The notes under the pieces: generated by a model
Database searches by the model: none
Seen by the model: the letters and a program-made list of their open reading frames with translations, nothing else
What the model was told of the DNA's origin: nothing
NCBI RefSeq assembly: GCF_900169785.1
Contig: NZ_FWER01000035.1
Location: 1 to 54,717, forward strand
Length of the DNA: 54,717 nt
Source of the DNA: Rhizobium sullae
Lineage (GTDB): Bacteria > Pseudomonadota > Alphaproteobacteria > Rhizobiales > Rhizobiaceae
Direction: 5' to 3'
Program-made: the position numbers and the translations under genes
Shown: positions 44,248-53,540 of the stretch, piece by piece
Layout: every line of letters begins with the position of its first letter
Numbering within the stretch: the stretch's first letter is position 1

Positions 44248-44622
44248 ATGTCGATGAATATGCTACGCCCGTCAATAGTGCTGCTCTTTACGTTAGTGCT
44301 GTGTCCCGCGGTTGCTCAAGCCGAAGGGGATGTGGCTCGAGGGGAGAAGCTCTTTGCCCGCTGCAGTGCCTGTCACTCAACTGATGGAACCCGTAAGATC
44401 GGTCCAACGCTGGCCGGCGTTGTTGGGCGCACGGCCGCAACTGTCGGAAACGCGCGCTTCTCTAAAGCGTTGATTGAATCGGAAATCATTTGGACAGAGG
44501 AAACCCTTGAAGAGTATTTGAGCGAGCCGAAGAAGCTCGTTCCCGGCACTACGATGGTTACTCGCATCCCGGATCTACAAGATCGGAAGGACGTCATATC
44601 CTACCTCAAAACCCTCAATTGA
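44248..44622 (+). CDS. Small periplasmic c-type cytochrome
   Basis: A 124-residue class I cytochrome c. It has a Sec signal peptide ending near AQA, the heme motif CSACH (about residues 42-46) followed by KIGPTLAGVVGR, and the axial Met in GTTMVTRIPD, with DRKDVISYLKTL as the final helix. ATG 44248 is chosen over 44242 for RBS spacing. It may be the electron acceptor of a periplasmic oxidase such as the exported IorAB-type enzyme, but it is 16 kb away and no partner is adjacent. Confidence 0.88.
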   Translation: MSMNMLRPSIVLLFTLVLCPAVAQAEGDVARGEKLFARCSACHSTDGTRKIGPTLAGVVGRTAATVGNARFSKALIESEIIWTEETLEEYLSEPKKLVPGTTMVTRIPDLQDRKDVISYLKTLN

Positions 44623-44789
44623 CGTGAACTTGTTCTCTCGGGCTGGACCACCGGACCTGGAAAAACTGACACGCTCTGTGGGCCTTAAAAGGCTGATGAA
44701 GTCACGAGGTCCATACCGGCGGCACGCGACACATCAAAGACGTGGAATCCATGCCAGTGAGAGTCGCGCGGCATCGCGTGAGTCTGAAG

Positions 44790-45215
44790 CAGATATGACC
44801 GAGCTGTTTCTGGACGTATCGTTCGTCGATCTCGGCGGAGGAAGCGAGACCGTCGCGGACTCGGCCATTGCCGTGTGCTTGACGAGGCGTTCCTGTGCAT
44901 CGTTTTCACCCAAAGTCCACCGTGCAGGCTTGTGTCTTGGCCGCGTGCTCACACGGGCCAGGTCGGATCATCTCGTCCTTCATTAGGACCTGCCTAGGCG
45001 TCGGCGACCACCGTGAACATGCGGCGTGCTGGCGAAGCCGTCGGCGCGAGCGTGCCCTTGCGCAGTCGAAAGCGGCGGAGTGATCGGGATGTTTGCTGTG
45101 ACACACGCCCGCTGCATAGATGGCCTTATGGAATTCCTCATTGTCGTAATAATAGGCATCGCTGTCACCGAGCCCTGTTCGGCACGCATGCGAACCGTTC
45201 TCGGCGGAATGCAGA
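44790..45215 (-). pseudogene. Relic of a GntR-family regulator (FCD domain)
   Basis: The minus strand from about 45215 reads GDSDAYYYDNEEFHKAIYAAG, a strong match in style to the start of a GntR FCD ligand-binding domain (typically DxDAYYxxNxxFHxAIY). Further on, in another frame, comes LGENDAQERLVKHTAMAES, like the later FCD helices. Stops and frame changes separate the blocks, and no winged-helix part is seen upstream. The rest of 44623-45330 shows no other gene. Ends are approximate. Confidence 0.45.
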
Positions 45216-45330
45216 GATTGGAGTGTATTCGCAAGGGTCAGATCAAGGTGAGACTTGCTGTACCATAAAGCGGAGTTCTACATCGAGGCCTTCCCGTAGG
45301 CGCTTTTCCGGCAGCCCTTCAGTAGGATTA

Positions 45331-46806
45331 TTATTCGGGATACGCATCAGCTGTATCTTCGAACAAATTACGAATGTTCCGAGAGGGATCATCTACCACG
45401 CAACGTGAATTCCCAAAGAGGGCCGTGCGACGGTGCGGGACACTATACTGGTCCCACGATGCACGATTCTCCTTCACAAAATTGCAGATCGTTATATGGA
45501 GATCATCCATCCCGCGCCGGTGTTGGGCGTCGGATGACCGCCCCCACACCCAGTTGAGGTCAGATATATGGGGGGCAAAGCCAGCAAGCGGACCGGCCGC
45601 CAAGCCGCGATCGTGCCGATACATCCATGTCGGATTACCCGCCGACGCATGGGCATCCGCGAGACGCACGGAAGGGAGGCCGTACTCCTCGGCCGACAAA
45701 AGGCGCAGGCGGCTCTCCCTCCATGTCAGTTCAGGATAGGCGGCTCGGAACCGCGTCTCGACTGCTGCCAGCCTCTCTGGATTCAGATGGCTGAGTTGAT
45801 CCTGCCGCCAAGATTCTTCTGCAATCATCGCTTGGACGGCTGGAAGGGACTCGTCGCGAGACGTTCCGATCAGCAAGGGAACCGAGACTCCCTGGCCATG
45901 TTCGATTGCAGCGAGTGGGCTCCGTGGTAGAAAATCGCCGCCGTACACCGGACGGAAAGGAAGTTTTCGGATCCCCGAACGCAAGAGCATCGCTTGCCAG
46001 GTCAGGATTTTCTCCATCGAAGCATCCAGCAGATGCGAAGCGGGAAAGCCCGCAATGTCGATAAATCGCTGAGTAACAGCTTCCGCTTCTGCCCGAGACG
46101 AGACGGTATCCGCGCCTCCCGAAATGACGATGGCGGCATGGAACAATCCCTGCGCGGCGGGGGCTGCCATCAGGGCCGCCACATTCTTGCCGCCAGCGGA
46201 TTCCCCGCCAAGGGTGATCTGAGCGGGATCACCGCCGAAACCGGCAATATTATCCCTTATCCACTCCAGAGCGGCAAGTTGGTCACGAAGCGCGCAGTTG
46301 CCGCTGTCAACATACTCCGTGCCAAGCTGCTCTCCGAGTTCCAGGAAGCCGAACGCGCCAAGCCGATAACCAACTGTCACACATATGATGCCGGCACGGG
46401 CAAACACGCTCCCGTCGTAGACAGGACGGGATGTTCCACCGACCAACTGCGAGCCACCGTGCAGCCACACGAGCACCGGGTGAGGTCCAGGCGATCCTGG
46501 CGTCCAGACATTGAGATAGAGGCAATCTTCGCTCATCGGACGAGGCGGCATCGCGTCTGGATCGCCGGGGTAAACGCCAGGATCTGGCAGTTGCGGCGCG
46601 ACGGATGCGAAGCTGCCGGCCGGTCGTACGCCCGCCCAATGCTCCAGGCTTTCCGGCGAACGGAATCTGGCTTCGCCCGTCGGGGCCTTGGCGTAGGGAA
46701 TGGCCAGGAACTGTACAGCTTCGCCGGTCTGCCGTCCTTCTATCCTGCCTGCCTCCGTCATGACGGAGCAAACCGAATCAGGATCTTGTGGAAGATCAGT
46801 GTGCAT
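45331..46806 (-). CDS. Type B carboxylesterase
   Basis: A 491-residue carboxylesterase/para-nitrobenzyl-esterase-like protein. The family start (VRTEAGRIEG-like segment), the SEDCLYLNVW motif, the oxyanion loop WLHGGS and the nucleophile motif GGESAGGKN (Ser about 207) are clear. No signal peptide is visible, so it is probably cytoplasmic. It is the last gene of the ROK/ABC operon, and its start overlaps the ATPase gene by 11 bases. It probably hydrolyses an ester imported by this transporter. An ATG at 46824 is an alternative start. Confidence 0.88.
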   Translation of the reverse strand: MHTDLPQDPDSVCSVMTEAGRIEGRQTGEAVQFLAIPYAKAPTGEARFRSPESLEHWAGVRPAGSFASVAPQLPDPGVYPGDPDAMPPRPMSEDCLYLNVWTPGSPGPHPVLVWLHGGSQLVGGTSRPVYDGSVFARAGIICVTVGYRLGAFGFLELGEQLGTEYVDSGNCALRDQLAALEWIRDNIAGFGGDPAQITLGGESAGGKNVAALMAAPAAQGLFHAAIVISGGADTVSSRAEAEAVTQRFIDIAGFPASHLLDASMEKILTWQAMLLRSGIRKLPFRPVYGGDFLPRSPLAAIEHGQGVSVPLLIGTSRDESLPAVQAMIAEESWRQDQLSHLNPERLAAVETRFRAAYPELTWRESRLRLLSAEEYGLPSVRLADAHASAGNPTWMYRHDRGLAAGPLAGFAPHISDLNWVWGRSSDAQHRRGMDDLHITICNFVKENRASWDQYSVPHRRTALFGNSRCVVDDPSRNIRNLFEDTADAYPE

Positions 46807-47806
46807 GCTGTACCAGAACTCCATCGCGGTTGAAGTCGTAATGGCAGGCGACGGAGTGATCGCCTCCTACCGGACGTAGCCGTGGTACTTCAGCGCGGCA
46901 GCGGTCAGTGGCAAAGGCACAACGGGTATGAAAGCGACAACCAGACGGTGGAGCAAGCGGGCTTGGAACGTCGCCTTTCAACAAGATGCGAGGCTTCTTT
47001 TCTTCCACGGTCGGGTTGGGCGCGGCGGAAATCAACGCACGCGTATAGGGATGAGCCGCCGTCCCGAATATTTCCCGTCGTGCTCCCTCTTCGACAACGT
47101 GACCGAGATACATGACCGCGACACGGTGCGTAAGATGCTCAACGATCGCCAGATCGTGACTGATAAAGATGAGTGCCAGACCGGTTTCCTTCTGTATGTC
47201 GCCAAGCAGGTTGACGATTTGCGCTTTAACGGAGACGTCCAGCGCGGAAACAGCCTCGTCGCACACGATAACGTCCGGACTCGGTGCCAACGCTCTGGCA
47301 ATGGCTATACGCTGCCTCTGGCCACCAGAGAACTGGTGAGGGTAGCGGTTTGCGGCATCGCGCGGCAAACCGACCACGTCGAGAAGAGATGCTATTTTTG
47401 CGTCGATGTCGGCTCTGCTCACCGCTAGCCCGAAGTTCACCAGTGGCTCCGCGAGAGTTTCACGGACGCTCATCCGCGGATTGAGGCTCGAAAAAGGATC
47501 CTGGAAGATTATCTGCACCCGGGCGCGGAATGCCTTCAGAGCAGCGCCTTGAAGCCTATCCGCCCTTTCGCCATTCAGCAGGAATTCGCCGCTTGTGGGG
47601 TCTTGGAGACGAACAATTGTCTTTCCGAGAGTGGATTTCCCACAGCCGCTCTCTCCAACAATCGAAAGCGTCTCTCCGCGCTTGAGCGCCAAGCTCACGT
47701 CATCCATGGCATGCACGGTTGCCGTCGGCCTGCCCCAAAAGTCCGGGCGCAGGAAATAATGCTTCTGCAGGTTTCTAAGCTCAAGTACGGGGGTTTCATT
47801 CGTCAT
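46796..47806 (-). CDS. Peptide/opine/sugar-type ABC importer ATPase (OppF-like)
   Basis: A 336-residue ATPase with Walker A GESGCGKST, signature FSGGQRQRIAIARALA and Walker B VIVCDEAVSALD (Ala where Pro is usual in DEP). The C-terminal extension has the oligopeptide-transporter motif with Cys residues (GCRFHTRCAFATDRC) that binds an Fe-S cluster in DppD-type proteins. It overlaps OppD by ATGA. With OppD it forms a heterodimer driving uptake. Confidence 0.92.
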   Translation of the reverse strand: MTNETPVLELRNLQKHYFLRPDFWGRPTATVHAMDDVSLALKRGETLSIVGESGCGKSTLGKTIVRLQDPTSGEFLLNGERADRLQGAALKAFRARVQIIFQDPFSSLNPRMSVRETLAEPLVNFGLAVSRADIDAKIASLLDVVGLPRDAANRYPHQFSGGQRQRIAIARALAPSPDVIVCDEAVSALDVSVKAQIVNLLGDIQKETGLALIFISHDLAIVEHLTHRVAVMYLGHVVEEGARREIFGTAAHPYTRALISAAPNPTVEEKKPRILLKGDVPSPLAPPSGCRFHTRCAFATDRCRAEVPRLRPVGGDHSVACHYDFNRDGVLVQHAH

Positions 47807-48792
47807 GCCTGCAGTCTCCGTTCAACGTGATGGCAAGCAACCTTGTGGCCCGGTTCCACCGCTTCAAAGCCAGGGGCGGTATGACGACAGAGAACCGTGG
47901 CATGCGGGCAGCGTGACGCGAAGGCGCAACCGGGTATGAATTCGTGAAGGCTCGGCACCTGGCCGGGGATCTCCGTCAGTCTGGACGGGGCATTGTCGTC
48001 AAGCGACGAGCCGAGTTTGGCGATTGTTGCGAGCAAACCACGCGTATAGGGATGAAGGGGCCGCCGAAAGAGATCCTTCGTGGTGGCCTCTTCGACCGTC
48101 CGCCCGGCATACATCACGATTACCCGATCGGCGACATCCGCAACCACCCCGAGATCGTGCGTGATCAGAATAATTGCCGTGCCGGTGCGCTTCTGCAGAT
48201 CCGCCATCAGTTCGAGGACCTGGGCCTGTATCGTCACGTCGAGTGCAGTCGTCGGTTCGTCGGCGATGAGCAGTTTCGGCTCGCAAGCCAGCGCCATCGC
48301 GATCATGACCCGTTGGCGCATGCCGCCGGACAGTTGATGCGGATACTCGTCGATCCGTTGTTCGGCAGCAGGTATATCCACCAGCCGCAACATCTCGATC
48401 GCGCGTGCGCGCGCCTGCGCCCGGGAGAGGTGCTGGTGCAGGACCAGCGTTTCGGCAATCTGCCGACCGATGGTGAGGACCGGATTGAGGGACGTCATGG
48501 GCTCCTGAAAGATCATGCCGATCTCATTGCCCCTGATCTGTCGCATCTCGGCCTCGCCAAGCGAAAGAATATCCCGCCCTAAAAACTCGATCCGCCCGCT
48601 GCTACGCGCCCTGCCGCCTGCCAAAAGTCGCATTATGGACAGTGACGTCACCGATTTTCCTGAGCCGGATTCGCCGACAATTGCTAGGGTCTCACCGCTC
48701 TCCAGCGTAAACGAGACGTTCTCCACCGCGCGAACCGGACCGCGCTCGCCGCGGAAGTGGGTGCGCAATTCGCTCACATTGAGAATGGGCAT
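47803..48792 (-). CDS. Peptide/opine/sugar-type ABC importer ATPase (OppD-like)
   Basis: A 329-residue ATPase with Walker A GESGSGKSVTS, signature LSGGMRQRVMIAMALA, Walker B LLIADEPTTALD and the C-terminal Cys-rich motif GCAFASRCPHATVLC. GGAGGAG precedes ATG 48792. It is the partner of the OppF-like subunit. Confidence 0.92.
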   Translation of the reverse strand: MPILNVSELRTHFRGERGPVRAVENVSFTLESGETLAIVGESGSGKSVTSLSIMRLLAGGRARSSGRIEFLGRDILSLGEAEMRQIRGNEIGMIFQEPMTSLNPVLTIGRQIAETLVLHQHLSRAQARARAIEMLRLVDIPAAEQRIDEYPHQLSGGMRQRVMIAMALACEPKLLIADEPTTALDVTIQAQVLELMADLQKRTGTAIILITHDLGVVADVADRVIVMYAGRTVEEATTKDLFRRPLHPYTRGLLATIAKLGSSLDDNAPSRLTEIPGQVPSLHEFIPGCAFASRCPHATVLCRHTAPGFEAVEPGHKVACHHVERRLQA

Positions 48793-48806
48793 TTTTTGCT
48801 CCTCCT

Positions 48807-49697
48807 TCAGATTCGGCTTGCCGCACGCGGATCAAGTGCATCGCGCAGACCATCCCCGAGCAGATTGACAGCCAGCACGGTCAACGACAGGAAGACCGCC
48901 GGGAACAGAATGATGTACGGCTTGATTTGCCAGAGCATTCGGCCCTCATTCATGATGCCACCCCAGCTGGGGATGGACGGGGGCGTTCCAGCGCCAATGA
49001 AGGACAACGCGGCTTCGGTGATCATCGCAGCCGAACAGATATAGGTCGCCTGGACCATCACCGGACCGAGCGTGTTCGGCAGGATATGCTTCACAATGAT
49101 CTTCGGCATGGAGGAACCCGATGCGATCGCACCGTCGATATAGGCCTGTTCGCGGATCGAAAGCACAAGCCCCCGCACCAGCCGGCTCATCCGCGGAAAT
49201 TCCGCGATCGAAATCGCCAGGATCACGTTGAAAACCGAACCGCCGACCGCCGCCATCAGCGCAATAGCCAAAAGGATGGGAGGAACGGACATCAAGCCGT
49301 CCATCAGGCGCATGATCACCATGTCGAGCTTTCTGTAGGCGCCTGCCGCCAGTCCGGTTAAAAGCCCCAGAACCGTGGCGCACACGGCCACCGCGAAGCC
49401 CACGAGCAGCGAGACGCGCGCGCCGTACACGACACGCGAAAAGAGGTCGCGCCCCAGCATATCGGTTCCGAACCAGAACTCGGCCGTGGGTTCACGGTTG
49501 CGTTTGATGGGAGCGATCTTGTCGGGATCGATCGTTGCGATCCACTGCGCAAAAACAGCAATCAGCACCATCAGCAACAGTATACCTCCTCCCGCGACAA
49601 TAGTGGGATGGCGGCGAACGAACGTAGCGACCCTGCCGCGCCTCGGTTCCGACGGGAAAAGATCGCCACTCGCGATCATATTGGATTTGATCGTCAT
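48807..49697 (-). CDS. ABC importer permease (OppC/DppC-like)
   Basis: A 296-residue permease of the OppC type. An N-terminal helix is followed by the periplasmic segment containing FWFGTDMLGRDLFSRVVYGAR, diagnostic for OppC/DppC. The EAA region with coupling helix (PKIIVKHILPNTLGPVMVQ) is intact. Start and OppB stop share one base (TGATG). Confidence 0.92.
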   Translation of the reverse strand: MTIKSNMIASGDLFPSEPRRGRVATFVRRHPTIVAGGGILLLMVLIAVFAQWIATIDPDKIAPIKRNREPTAEFWFGTDMLGRDLFSRVVYGARVSLLVGFAVAVCATVLGLLTGLAAGAYRKLDMVIMRLMDGLMSVPPILLAIALMAAVGGSVFNVILAISIAEFPRMSRLVRGLVLSIREQAYIDGAIASGSSMPKIIVKHILPNTLGPVMVQATYICSAAMITEAALSFIGAGTPPSIPSWGGIMNEGRMLWQIKPYIILFPAVFLSLTVLAVNLLGDGLRDALDPRAASRI

Positions 49698-50638
49698 CAG
49701 TAGCGCACCCTTGGATCAAGAACGGTGTAGAGAAGGTCGATTGCAAGATTGATCAGGACGTAGGCGACGCTAAACAGCAGGACGACACCCTGGATGACTG
49801 GATAATCGCGCCGTAGAATGGCATCGACGACAAGGCGCCCGACTCCCGGTATGGCAAAGACAGTCTCGGTGACCACGGCGCCACCTATCAGCAGGGCGAC
49901 GCCGATACCGATGACTGTGACGATCGGAACCGATGCATTCTTCAGGGCGTGGATGAAGAGAACGGGACCTTGACCAAGCCCCTTCGCGCGCGCTGTGCGA
50001 ATGTAATCCTGCGACAACACGTCGATCATCGAGGTTCGTGTGATGCGTGCGATCAACGCTATATAGACGCAGGAAAGCGCTATTGCCGGAAGGATAAGAT
50101 TGGCAAGAAAGGGAGCAAAGCCTTCGGCCAGCGGGGTATAGCCTTGAACCGGCAGAAGGTCGAGCCGGATGGCGAACACCCAGCTGAGAAGATAGCCGAC
50201 GACGAAAACGGGCACGGAGAAACCGAAAACGGCGACAGCCATAACAACCCTGTCGATCCAGCGACCCTGATTGGCGGCCGCCAGAACCCCCATCGGAACT
50301 GCAACGCAGACGGATATGATGACAGTGAGCAGCATCAACGAGAGCGTTGGCTCCAACCGTTGACCGATGAGAGTCGTGACCGGCAACTGGGAAAAGATTG
50401 AGATACCCAGATCGCCGCGCAACGCATGGCCCAGCCAGCCGACGAAGCGAATGTAAAATGGCTGATCCAATCCCAAGGTGACACGGATGGCGTCGATCTC
50501 TGTCTGCGAGGCCTGGTCGCCCGCAATCAGCGCGGCGGGGTCGCCCGGTGCGAGATAGAGAAGGCTGAATACGAACAAGGCGATGAACAGCATCACCGGT
50601 ATTGTGGACAGCAGCCGTCGACATACGAAGGTAAGCAT
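49697..50638 (-). CDS. ABC importer permease (OppB/DppB-like)
   Basis: A 313-residue permease with the OppB/DppB start MLTFVCRRLLSTIPVMLFIALFVFSLLYLAPGDP-type pattern, six membrane helices and the segment YIRTARAKGLGQGPVLFIHALKNA (coupling loop). GAGGAG precedes the ATG. It pairs with the OppC-like subunit. Confidence 0.92.
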   Translation of the reverse strand: MLTFVCRRLLSTIPVMLFIALFVFSLLYLAPGDPAALIAGDQASQTEIDAIRVTLGLDQPFYIRFVGWLGHALRGDLGISIFSQLPVTTLIGQRLEPTLSLMLLTVIISVCVAVPMGVLAAANQGRWIDRVVMAVAVFGFSVPVFVVGYLLSWVFAIRLDLLPVQGYTPLAEGFAPFLANLILPAIALSCVYIALIARITRTSMIDVLSQDYIRTARAKGLGQGPVLFIHALKNASVPIVTVIGIGVALLIGGAVVTETVFAIPGVGRLVVDAILRRDYPVIQGVVLLFSVAYVLINLAIDLLYTVLDPRVRY

Positions 50639-50708
50639 TCGAGTCTCCTCGGATAGTGGCTAGAGTTCAAGCCCGGGGGGCGGCTCCGACCCCCCAGGAG
50701 GAAGAATG

Positions 50709-52271
50709 CTACTTCCGCTCGACATTCCAGTAGACGGGAGCAGGGGGCGTGAGGAGACCCGACAGATCGTTGCGATAGGTGCGGATCTGATACTGCGTCG
50801 CGATCGGAATGTAAGGCACCGTCTGAAGCGCGCGAAGCTGGATCTTCTCGGCAAGCGCTTTGCGCTCATCGAGATTTGTCAGGTCGGCAAAGCTTGCTCG
50901 CATCGCCTCGATATCAGCGTCACAAGGCCAACCGAACCAAGCCTTTTCACAGTTCGATCGCAGTCCCAGATGGCCGACCGGTTCAAGGAAATCGAGCCCC
51001 CCAGGACCGGAAATGAAGATAGACCATCCGCCGGCGTCAACCGGCTCCTTGCTTGCACGACGGCTTGTGACGGTTGCCCAGTCCATCGCCTCGACCTTGG
51101 TTTTGATGCCGATTTCCTGGAGTAACTGGTCAGCCACTGTCACAAACGCATGAATGTTGGCATTTTCCGTCGCATCAAGCAGGACCGCAGGGGTGCCGTC
51201 ATAGCCGCTTTCGGCGACCATTTTTTTGGCCGTCTCGAGATCCGGAGAAGGGAAACCAGCCTCCGTGTGGTACGGTGAGGAGCAGGTGTAAAAGGACTTA
51301 CACGCCTTGCCCAAAGATGGATCGCTGATAACCGCCGCGAGAAAATCATCCCCGTTCACCGCATACAGCAATGCCTCGCGTATCTTCACATTGTTGAAGG
51401 GTGGCTTGATGGTGTTGAGACGGATTTGTTGCGCGACGCCGATGTCGTCCTGTTTGGCTACCGTCACGCCCTTCGTCTCCTTGGCCAACGGTATCAAGTC
51501 AGCAGAGAGATCCTCGTTGATGTCGATCTCACCTTTGCCAAGGGCGTCGAGTGCGGTCTGCTGGTCCGGTATGATCACCCATTCCACTCGATCCATTTTT
51601 GCGGTCTTGCCGCCTGCAAGACCACTCGCCGGTTCGGCGCGTGGCGTGTAGTTCGGGTTTCGTACAAAAGCTAGCTTGGCACCGGGAACCCACTCTTTTG
51701 CAAGAAACATGAATGGTCCCGAACCGGTATAGTCGGTCACCGGAGTCGTCGGCGGTGTCGCGTCGGCGACGCGAGCCGGCATAATGAAAGGAACCGGCGC
51801 GCCCGCCTTCCCAAGAGCGTCAAGCACCAAACCCCAGGGTTTCGACAAGGAGAGGGTGAATGTGCGATTATCGACCTCGACGAAGGTTGCTCCGTTGGTC
51901 ATCATCTGCTGACCAAGGCTATCGTTTACACTCCAGCGCTTCAGTGAAGAAATCACGTCCTTGGCTGTGATAGGAGCGCCGTCGCTGAATTTCAGACCAT
52001 CGCGCAGCGTAAAGGTGTATATTTTCCCGTCTGAGGACGTCGCCCATTTCTCGACCATTTGCGGCTGGATTTTCAGATCGGCGTCCAAGGCGAACAGGGT
52101 GTCGTAGACCATGTAGCCGTAGTTGCGCGCCATCGAATCCGAGCCGAGCATGGGGTCGAGAGCCTTGACGTCGCCCGACGGCTTGATGCGCAGTATGGAC
52201 TCAGCGGATGCAGCACCTGCAAACGCCACGCTCGCCGCCAGAAAGCTGGCGACCAAAAGATGTAGTTTCAT
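50709..52271 (-). CDS. ABC importer substrate-binding protein, family 5
   Basis: A 520-residue periplasmic binding protein with a Sec signal (cleavage after AASA, about residue 23). The family 5 signature region is present: VEKWATSSDGKIYTFTLRDG followed by FSDGAPITAKDVISSLKRW. It selects the ligand of the importer. It follows the ROK gene by 26 bases and has a GGGAGGATC RBS. The ligand is unknown. The esterase at the operon end and a ROK regulator at its head point to an esterified or glycosidic compound rather than a peptide. Confidence 0.92.
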   Translation of the reverse strand: MKLHLLVASFLAASVAFAGAASAESILRIKPSGDVKALDPMLGSDSMARNYGYMVYDTLFALDADLKIQPQMVEKWATSSDGKIYTFTLRDGLKFSDGAPITAKDVISSLKRWSVNDSLGQQMMTNGATFVEVDNRTFTLSLSKPWGLVLDALGKAGAPVPFIMPARVADATPPTTPVTDYTGSGPFMFLAKEWVPGAKLAFVRNPNYTPRAEPASGLAGGKTAKMDRVEWVIIPDQQTALDALGKGEIDINEDLSADLIPLAKETKGVTVAKQDDIGVAQQIRLNTIKPPFNNVKIREALLYAVNGDDFLAAVISDPSLGKACKSFYTCSSPYHTEAGFPSPDLETAKKMVAESGYDGTPAVLLDATENANIHAFVTVADQLLQEIGIKTKVEAMDWATVTSRRASKEPVDAGGWSIFISGPGGLDFLEPVGHLGLRSNCEKAWFGWPCDADIEAMRASFADLTNLDERKALAEKIQLRALQTVPYIPIATQYQIRTYRNDLSGLLTPPAPVYWNVERK

Positions 52272-52297
52272 ATCGGATCCTCCCGTTTGAAGTTAGT

Positions 52298-53494
52298 CTA
52301 GTCCTGCACGCCGGCAATGTTTCCCGCAGCAGCATTTTTCACTATTGCAACCTGTGACGATGTTCCTCCGCGGCGCAGATATGCAAAAGTCGCAAGGGAC
52401 AGGGCCGAAGAAGGCTCCCGACCCAACTCCGATTCCACCAGCCGCAATTCGACATCGTCGGCCCCACCGAACAGCGAGGCGTTTATGCCCTTGCGGATAG
52501 CGGCAATGCTCTTGTTCCCAAGGCCGACAGGCCATCCACCAACCAGGACACGACGGGTCTGGACGATGTTCAGCGCATTGCCGATGGTAAGACCCAAGCG
52601 AGTCAGCCGCTCGCCAAGTTCTGCTTCCGCTTTCGACGCGATGGGAATGCGCTCGGGCCACTTGTCGCCGAGGTCCAAAATAGCGACCTCTTCAACCTTC
52701 AGGCACGGCGCGATCGCGGCAGTGGAGAGATAGGTTTCGACGCAACCGAAATTGCCGCAGCGACATTTAGGACCCTTCGGATCAAAGACCATATGGCCGA
52801 TTTCACAGGGCGTAACGTCTCCGCTTTCAGCAAACTCATCGACGACGGCTGCCGCCACACCATGGCCGACGAACACATAAAAGCTGGGACTTCCGAGATG
52901 CCCGACCCGCATTCGGGTACGATGGGCGATCGCACGCGCAGCAATTGAGTTGGCAATCTCCGTGGCCACGTCTGGAAATGCATGCTCTAGGCTTTTGAGT
53001 AAATTTCCTGTGTTAAGCGGTATGATCGGGTTCGTGATGCGCCCGACGCCATATCCGGGGAGGGCGACGGCAATCTGTTCGAGTTGTGTGCCGTATCTGG
53101 CGCAGCCGCTGGTCAATGCACCTACCGCCTTTGACATGGCATCCTCCACGACCAGCGGATCCGCCCCGTCGACAAGGGGGAGACGTTCGATGAATATCGG
53201 CTCGCCGGTCACCGCTGCCACGCCCACGTGGATTGAATTGTTGGAGACCTCAATCGCACCGACATGCCTATTTTTACTCAATGTAAAAAACGCGCTCGGT
53301 CCGCCTTGATAAGGCGCCGTATGGCGCGTCTCGGCGATCACGCCCTCTGACTTCAGCTCGGCTACAATCCGGGAGATACTTGCATCAGTCAGTACAAGAT
53401 TCTCAGCCAAATCAGGTCTGTAGGCGCCACCATTGCACCAAATGTAGTTGAGGGTCGCCGCACGGGTCTCGCGTCGGCTACGGTTCGGCTTCAA
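52298..53494 (-). CDS. ROK-family transcriptional regulator
   Basis: A 398-residue ROK regulator of the NagC/Mlc/XylR type. The N-terminal winged helix (RPDLAENLVLTDASISRIVAELKSEGVI) precedes the sugar-kinase-like domain, whose zinc motif CEIGHMVF ... CRCGNFGCVETYLS is complete. Translation probably starts at TTG 53494, since GGGAGGAG ends five bases before it and the competing ATG there runs into a stop after two codons. It is the first gene of the importer operon, and two identical-format palindromes (upstream and within the gene) suggest autoregulation. The effector is likely a sugar or sugar-like ligand. Confidence 0.9.
   Translation of the reverse strand: MKPNRSRRETRAATLNYIWCNGGAYRPDLAENLVLTDASISRIVAELKSEGVIAETRHTAPYQGGPSAFFTLSKNRHVGAIEVSNNSIHVGVAAVTGEPIFIERLPLVDGADPLVVEDAMSKAVGALTSGCARYGTQLEQIAVALPGYGVGRITNPIIPLNTGNLLKSLEHAFPDVATEIANSIAARAIAHRTRMRVGHLGSPSFYVFVGHGVAAAVVDEFAESGDVTPCEIGHMVFDPKGPKCRCGNFGCVETYLSTAAIAPCLKVEEVAILDLGDKWPERIPIASKAEAELGERLTRLGLTIGNALNIVQTRRVLVGGWPVGLGNKSIAAIRKGINASLFGGADDVELRLVESELGREPSSALSLATFAYLRRGGTSSQVAIVKNAAAGNIAGVQD
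53270..53290. promoter_or_regulatory. Intragenic ROK operator-like palindrome
   Basis: ATTTTTAC, five bases, then GTAAAAAA, located inside the 5' part of the ROK gene. It has the same arms and 5-bp spacer as the palindrome at 53520-53540, 250 bp away centre to centre. Confidence 0.55.
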
Positions 53495-53519
53495 CGCATC
53501 TCCTCCCTAGAGACGTTTT

Positions 53520-53540
53520 ATTTTTACAGAAAGTAAAAAT
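53520..53540. promoter_or_regulatory. ROK operator-like palindrome upstream of the operon
   Basis: A perfect 8-bp inverted repeat ATTTTTAC/GTAAAAAT with a 5-bp spacer, 26 bases before the TTG start of the ROK gene. The AT-rich arms resemble known NagC/Mlc/XylR-type operators. Confidence 0.65.

Noticed and set aside
44685..44790. Minus-strand HWHGFHVFDV, like a multicopper-oxidase copper site
   Set aside because: Isolated motif with stops nearby and no second copper motif; it lies within the GntR relic area.
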